Assembly (NCBI GenBank): GCA_050246945.1
Contig: JBFWVC010000002.1
Span: 306,403 to 370,402, forward strand
Reading direction: 5' to 3'
Length of the DNA: 64,000 bases
DNA from: JAEUMD01 sp050246945
GTDB lineage: Bacteria > Pseudomonadota > Alphaproteobacteria > Rhizobiales > Hyphomicrobiaceae
In this document: in pieces, positions 61,593 to 64,000 of the stretch
Numbering within the stretch: the first letter of the stretch is position 1
How the letters are laid out: each line of letters opens with the position of its first letter
The notes under the pieces: model-generated
Told to the model about the DNA's origin: nothing
Databases searched by the model: none
Seen by the model: the letters and a program-made list of their open reading frames with translations, nothing else
Program-made: the position numbers and the translations under genes

Positions 61593-62052
61593 TCGACTAG
61601 CCACCGCAATATCAGGCGGCTTTTCAAGAACCTGAGTTCGCCCTAACAACCGCCCAAGTGATGGCCGTCAGTAACATGAGTGGCGGCCATCGCCTTTTTC
61701 GCCATGTTGAGCGCGTTTTTGGCGGAGCGAGAACCTCTGAGAGCGGATATGAAATCCCGCACCTGGATCACATGAATTGCCCGCGGTTCGCGCGCTGTTT
61801 CGATAGCCTGTTATTCGCCGCCGTCATCGCCCTTCGATATAAAATCGATCGCAGGCCCAGTTTCGACCAGTTCCTCCCAATTCAAGGTTTGGACCAGACG
61901 CAACCACAACAACCCCGGATCGTCACTGGTCTGACTGTGTTGCCGTGCTGACATTAGCGCTGCGGAAAATTTGATGCCGCCACGCTGGCCCCTTGCCGTA
62001 TACCTGTGCCGCCGTTAGACCCCTCTAGGAGGGTATATCGGAATGATCGACC
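61593..62052. other. Intergenic region downstream of sodB
   Basis: About 460 bases. The terminator at 61660-61699 belongs to sodB. The rest has a 97-codon frame (61658-61951) whose composition is not convincing, and the promoter of the patatin-like gene is expected near 62000. Nothing else was seen. Confidence 0.4.
61660..61699 (+). terminator. Intrinsic terminator after sodB
   Basis: GATGGCCG pairs with CGGCCATC across a 16-base loop and is followed by GCCTTTTTC, 68 bases after sodB. Confidence 0.65.
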
Positions 62053-63285
62053 GTGCTTGATATCGTGAGAATTGGGCGCAGCATTGCTCCCTTGGCGTTT
62101 GCGACCGCGCTGTCGGCCGCGCTTGCGGCGTGCGGCACACTCATCGTTCGCGACGGAATCCCGTCCGCGCAGCTCGCTATCGCCGCCCAAATTCCAGATA
62201 TCCCTGGCGCGCGCTCTTGGGGCGATGAAGTCCCGCGTGATTTCCTTGGCGAAGTCCGCCGCCGGCTACCCAATTTGCCGAAGCTTGCACAAAGCGCGAA
62301 CTGGTCCGACGGCCGTCCGGTCGTCGAGATCCTCGCCCTCTCCGGGGGTGGCGGCGACGGAGCATTCGGCGCCGGCCTTCTCACAGGCTGGGCGGAGCGC
62401 GGCGACCGACCTCAATTCGAGATTGTGACAGGCGTCAGCGCTGGTGCCATTATTGCGCCGTTCGCCTTTCTCGGCCCGAGATACGACGGAGCTCTGAGAG
62501 AAATCTGGACCCAATACCAGACGTCCCAACTGGTCACCGCGCAAATTCTGCCAGGTCTGTTCGGAGGCGCTTCGCTCGCAGATGCCAGCCCATTGGAGGC
62601 ACTTGTCGCGAAATACGTTGATAGACCGTTCTTGAATGCAATCGCCCGCGAGTATCGCAAGGGCCGATTGCTATTTGTCGGCACGACCAACCTGGACGCC
62701 CAACGGCCGGTCGTTTGGAATATGGGAGAGATCGCGGCCAGCAATCACCCGGGCTCCATCGAACTCTTCCGTAAAGTCATCTTGGCCTCTGCCGCCATCC
62801 CCGGCGCACTGCCGCCAGTACAGATTCCGGTCGTCGTTGACGGCAAGTCTTACGACGAGATGCATGTTGATGGTGGAACCACGCGAGAAGTCTTCGCCTC
62901 GCCGATCAACGTGCCTTTCCATACCTACAACGTGCTCTACCCTACGAAGCCGATCCGCCGGGTCTACCTCGTAAAGAACGGCAAGGCGACGCCGGAGCAG
63001 GAGGTCGTACCTCCCAAGACGCTCTCCATAGTGTCTCGCTCGATCTCCACGCTCATCAAGAACCAGAACCTCGGAGAGATCTACCGCATCTGGCGCATGG
63101 CTCGTGATGACGGAGCCGACTTCAACTTCATCGCCATTCCGGCGAGCTTCAACCACAAATACAATGAATTCTTCGATCCGGTATATCAAACCGCGTTATT
63201 CGAAGAGGGCAGGAAGATTGGACGCAGTCGCATTCCGTGGCTGAAGCGGCCGCCCGATCTCATAGCGAACAACGCTGCACAGTGA
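62053..63285 (+). CDS. Patatin-like phospholipase lipoprotein
   Basis: A 410-residue protein with a lipoprotein signal (hydrophobic ALSAALAACGT, lipobox LAAC) and a patatin domain. LALSGGGGDGAFGAGLL at about residue 95 is the oxyanion glycine loop, TGVSAGA (near residue 128) the GxSxG nucleophile elbow and DGGTTRE (near residue 273) the catalytic Asp of the Ser-Asp dyad. It probably hydrolyses acyl esters of lipids at the envelope. The start is a GTG at 62053; an ATG 10 bases earlier ends in a stop after five codons. Confidence 0.88.
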   Translation: MLDIVRIGRSIAPLAFATALSAALAACGTLIVRDGIPSAQLAIAAQIPDIPGARSWGDEVPRDFLGEVRRRLPNLPKLAQSANWSDGRPVVEILALSGGGGDGAFGAGLLTGWAERGDRPQFEIVTGVSAGAIIAPFAFLGPRYDGALREIWTQYQTSQLVTAQILPGLFGGASLADASPLEALVAKYVDRPFLNAIAREYRKGRLLFVGTTNLDAQRPVVWNMGEIAASNHPGSIELFRKVILASAAIPGALPPVQIPVVVDGKSYDEMHVDGGTTREVFASPINVPFHTYNVLYPTKPIRRVYLVKNGKATPEQEVVPPKTLSIVSRSISTLIKNQNLGEIYRIWRMARDDGADFNFIAIPASFNHKYNEFFDPVYQTALFEEGRKIGRSRIPWLKRPPDLIANNAAQ

Positions 63286-63320
63286 CCGTCGGCGTGACCT
63301 CCGGCCAAGCGCGTCGAGAT

Positions 63321-63692
63321 TTACTTCTCGGGCGGTCCCAGACTGTCGAGATAGGCGATGAAACCCTCGATCTCCTGCGGCTTGAAAACAAAGACTGGCA
63401 TATCCGGATGGCCTGATACGATACCCTCCGCCAGCGCCTCAGCCAGGTTCTCGCTCGGGTAGAGCGTGACGACGTCGCGGAACGGGGGCGCACTGGCATG
63501 TGGGCTCTTGTCGTCCATGCCGGTCGCGTGGCACCGCGCGCATTTCTCCTTGACGATCTCGCGTCCGATCTCGGCAAGCTTGGCCTGTTCGGCCGCATCC
63601 TCGGAACGCCCTCCACTCGTTGCCGCCGACAGCGGAAACAGCACCGCCAGTCCCGCGACAATGATTAGGCTCTTTGCTCGCAAACGTTTCAT
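63321..63692 (-). CDS. Small c-type cytochrome
   Basis: A 123-residue exported monohaem cytochrome c. A signal peptide (AKSLIIVAGLAVLFPLSAATSG) precedes the haem motif CARCH and a C-terminal Met-containing segment (GHPDMPVFVFKPQEIEGFIAYLDSL) that supplies the axial Met and final helix of class I cytochromes. The chosen ATG at 63692 (MKRLRAKSL) gives a proper signal; a further upstream codon is in frame. It may shuttle electrons from bc1 to an oxidase. It is convergent with the patatin-like gene. Confidence 0.88.
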   Translation of the reverse strand: MKRLRAKSLIIVAGLAVLFPLSAATSGGRSEDAAEQAKLAEIGREIVKEKCARCHATGMDDKSPHASAPPFRDVVTLYPSENLAEALAEGIVSGHPDMPVFVFKPQEIEGFIAYLDSLGPPEK

Positions 63693-63837
63693 GTGCTGCA
63701 CCGTCTCCTGAGACCGGGCGACGCTACCAATCTGCACGCGTGGGCACCTCGCGGATGGCCGGCATAGTGCAGCGCATCTGCCCTACTCATGCCCTGCATC
63801 GAATGGTGCAGCCAGGGCTCCGGGCTCGCGCGCAGGT

Positions 63838-63931
63838 CCCCGATAGGGAACCAAGCGTAAGCGTCGGAACACGAGTGGCCTGTCGCGCCAAAATTGAAAC
63901 ATAGCCGCGACTGCATACAATTTTGGCGCGA
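63838..63931. repeat. Family C repeat, copy 2, joined to a perfect inverted repeat
   Basis: CCCGATAGGGAACCAAGCGT repeats the copy at 59770. It runs into TCGCGCCAAAATTG (63883-63896), which is exactly mirrored by CAATTTTGGCGCGA (63918-63931), a 14-base perfect stem with a 21-base spacer. Confidence 0.7.
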
Positions 63932-63942
63932 CATGAAGGCCA

Positions 63943-64000
63943 CTAGTGTCGTGATCGCGAAATTCGTCACATTCTGCGGCAACCTCGGAACGAATTTCGC
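63943..64000. repeat. Family B palindromic repeat, copy 3, cut by the window edge
   Basis: CTAGTGTCGTGATCGCGAAA ... ACGAATTTCGC at the window end matches 56354-56412 in order. The inner AAATTCGTC and ACGAATTTCGC arms are inverted. The remainder lies outside the window. Confidence 0.75.

Larger units (their letters stand above)
63693..64000. other. Right-edge intergenic region made of repeats
   Basis: About 308 bases upstream of the cytochrome gene. It holds a Family C repeat (63838-63888), a 14-base inverted repeat (63883-63931) and a Family B repeat reaching the window end (63943-64000). No coding frame was supported. Confidence 0.5.

Noticed and set aside
1..64000. CRISPR arrays, transposases, integrases, prophage genes
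   Set aside because: No regularly spaced direct repeats and no transposase, integrase or phage structural protein were seen in any frame.

Overview
The window is a GC-rich bacterial chromosome segment, most likely from an alphaproteobacterium of the Hyphomicrobiales (Rhizobiales). Support comes from a DUF1013/TrcR cell-cycle regulator, the purE-purK-rpsU order, a split pntAA-pntAB-pntB transhydrogenase operon next to a 47-residue aa3-oxidase subunit IV-like gene, a three-gene petABC cytochrome bc1 operon, two DUF465 genes, an H-NS/HvrA-like protein and dispersed palindromic repeats of the kind common in this order. The genus cannot be fixed from sequence alone; a Hyphomicrobiaceae-like C1 metaboliser is plausible.

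Layout. 0-5 kb: a partial gene at the left edge, a zinc-ribbon protein coupled to apt, a small membrane protein, a YeeE/YedE-type sulfur-compound permease and mtnP. 5-8 kb: cytochrome bc1 (petA, petB, petC). 8-13.2 kb: trmL, two small secreted proteins (one CreA-like), an ABC exporter and hemF. 13.5-30.2 kb: the metabolic core. A leftward operon encodes an orphan succinyl-CoA-synthetase-beta-like ATP-grasp protein and a two-subunit NAD-linked formate dehydrogenase. A rightward series encodes a tripartite tricarboxylate transporter (tctC, tctB, tctA), a GntR/FCD regulator, oxalyl-CoA decarboxylase, formyl-CoA:oxalate CoA-transferase, a 10-formyl-tetrahydrofolate hydrolase-like protein and formate-tetrahydrofolate ligase. 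Read together, this looks like an oxalate import and breakdown region: oxalate is activated and decarboxylated to formyl-CoA and formate, and formate is then either oxidised for NADH or loaded on folate. Related inverted repeats upstream of tctC and of the GntR gene suggest shared control.

30-45 kb: ribF, a MaoC-like hydratase, trcR, an SDR oxidoreductase, prpE, a TSUP exporter, a second acyl-CoA synthetase, a GH3 hydrolase, DUF465 proteins, MarC, purEK and rpsU. 45-54 kb: an alpha/beta hydrolase, a putative secreted metalloprotease, the pnt operon (with a small gene interrupted by an in-frame amber codon), tandem paralogous secreted proteins and an ABC1/AarF kinase. 54-64 kb: a proline-rich secreted protein, a transglycosylase-like protein, a NUDIX CoA pyrophosphatase, a CCA-adding enzyme, an H-NS-like protein, sodB, a patatin-like lipoprotein and a small cytochrome c.

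At least three dispersed repeat families occur in intergenic DNA, and in two places they supply part of a coding frame. No rRNA, tRNA, CRISPR array, prophage or transposase was seen. Long frames antisense to the large genes were treated as GC-driven shadows.
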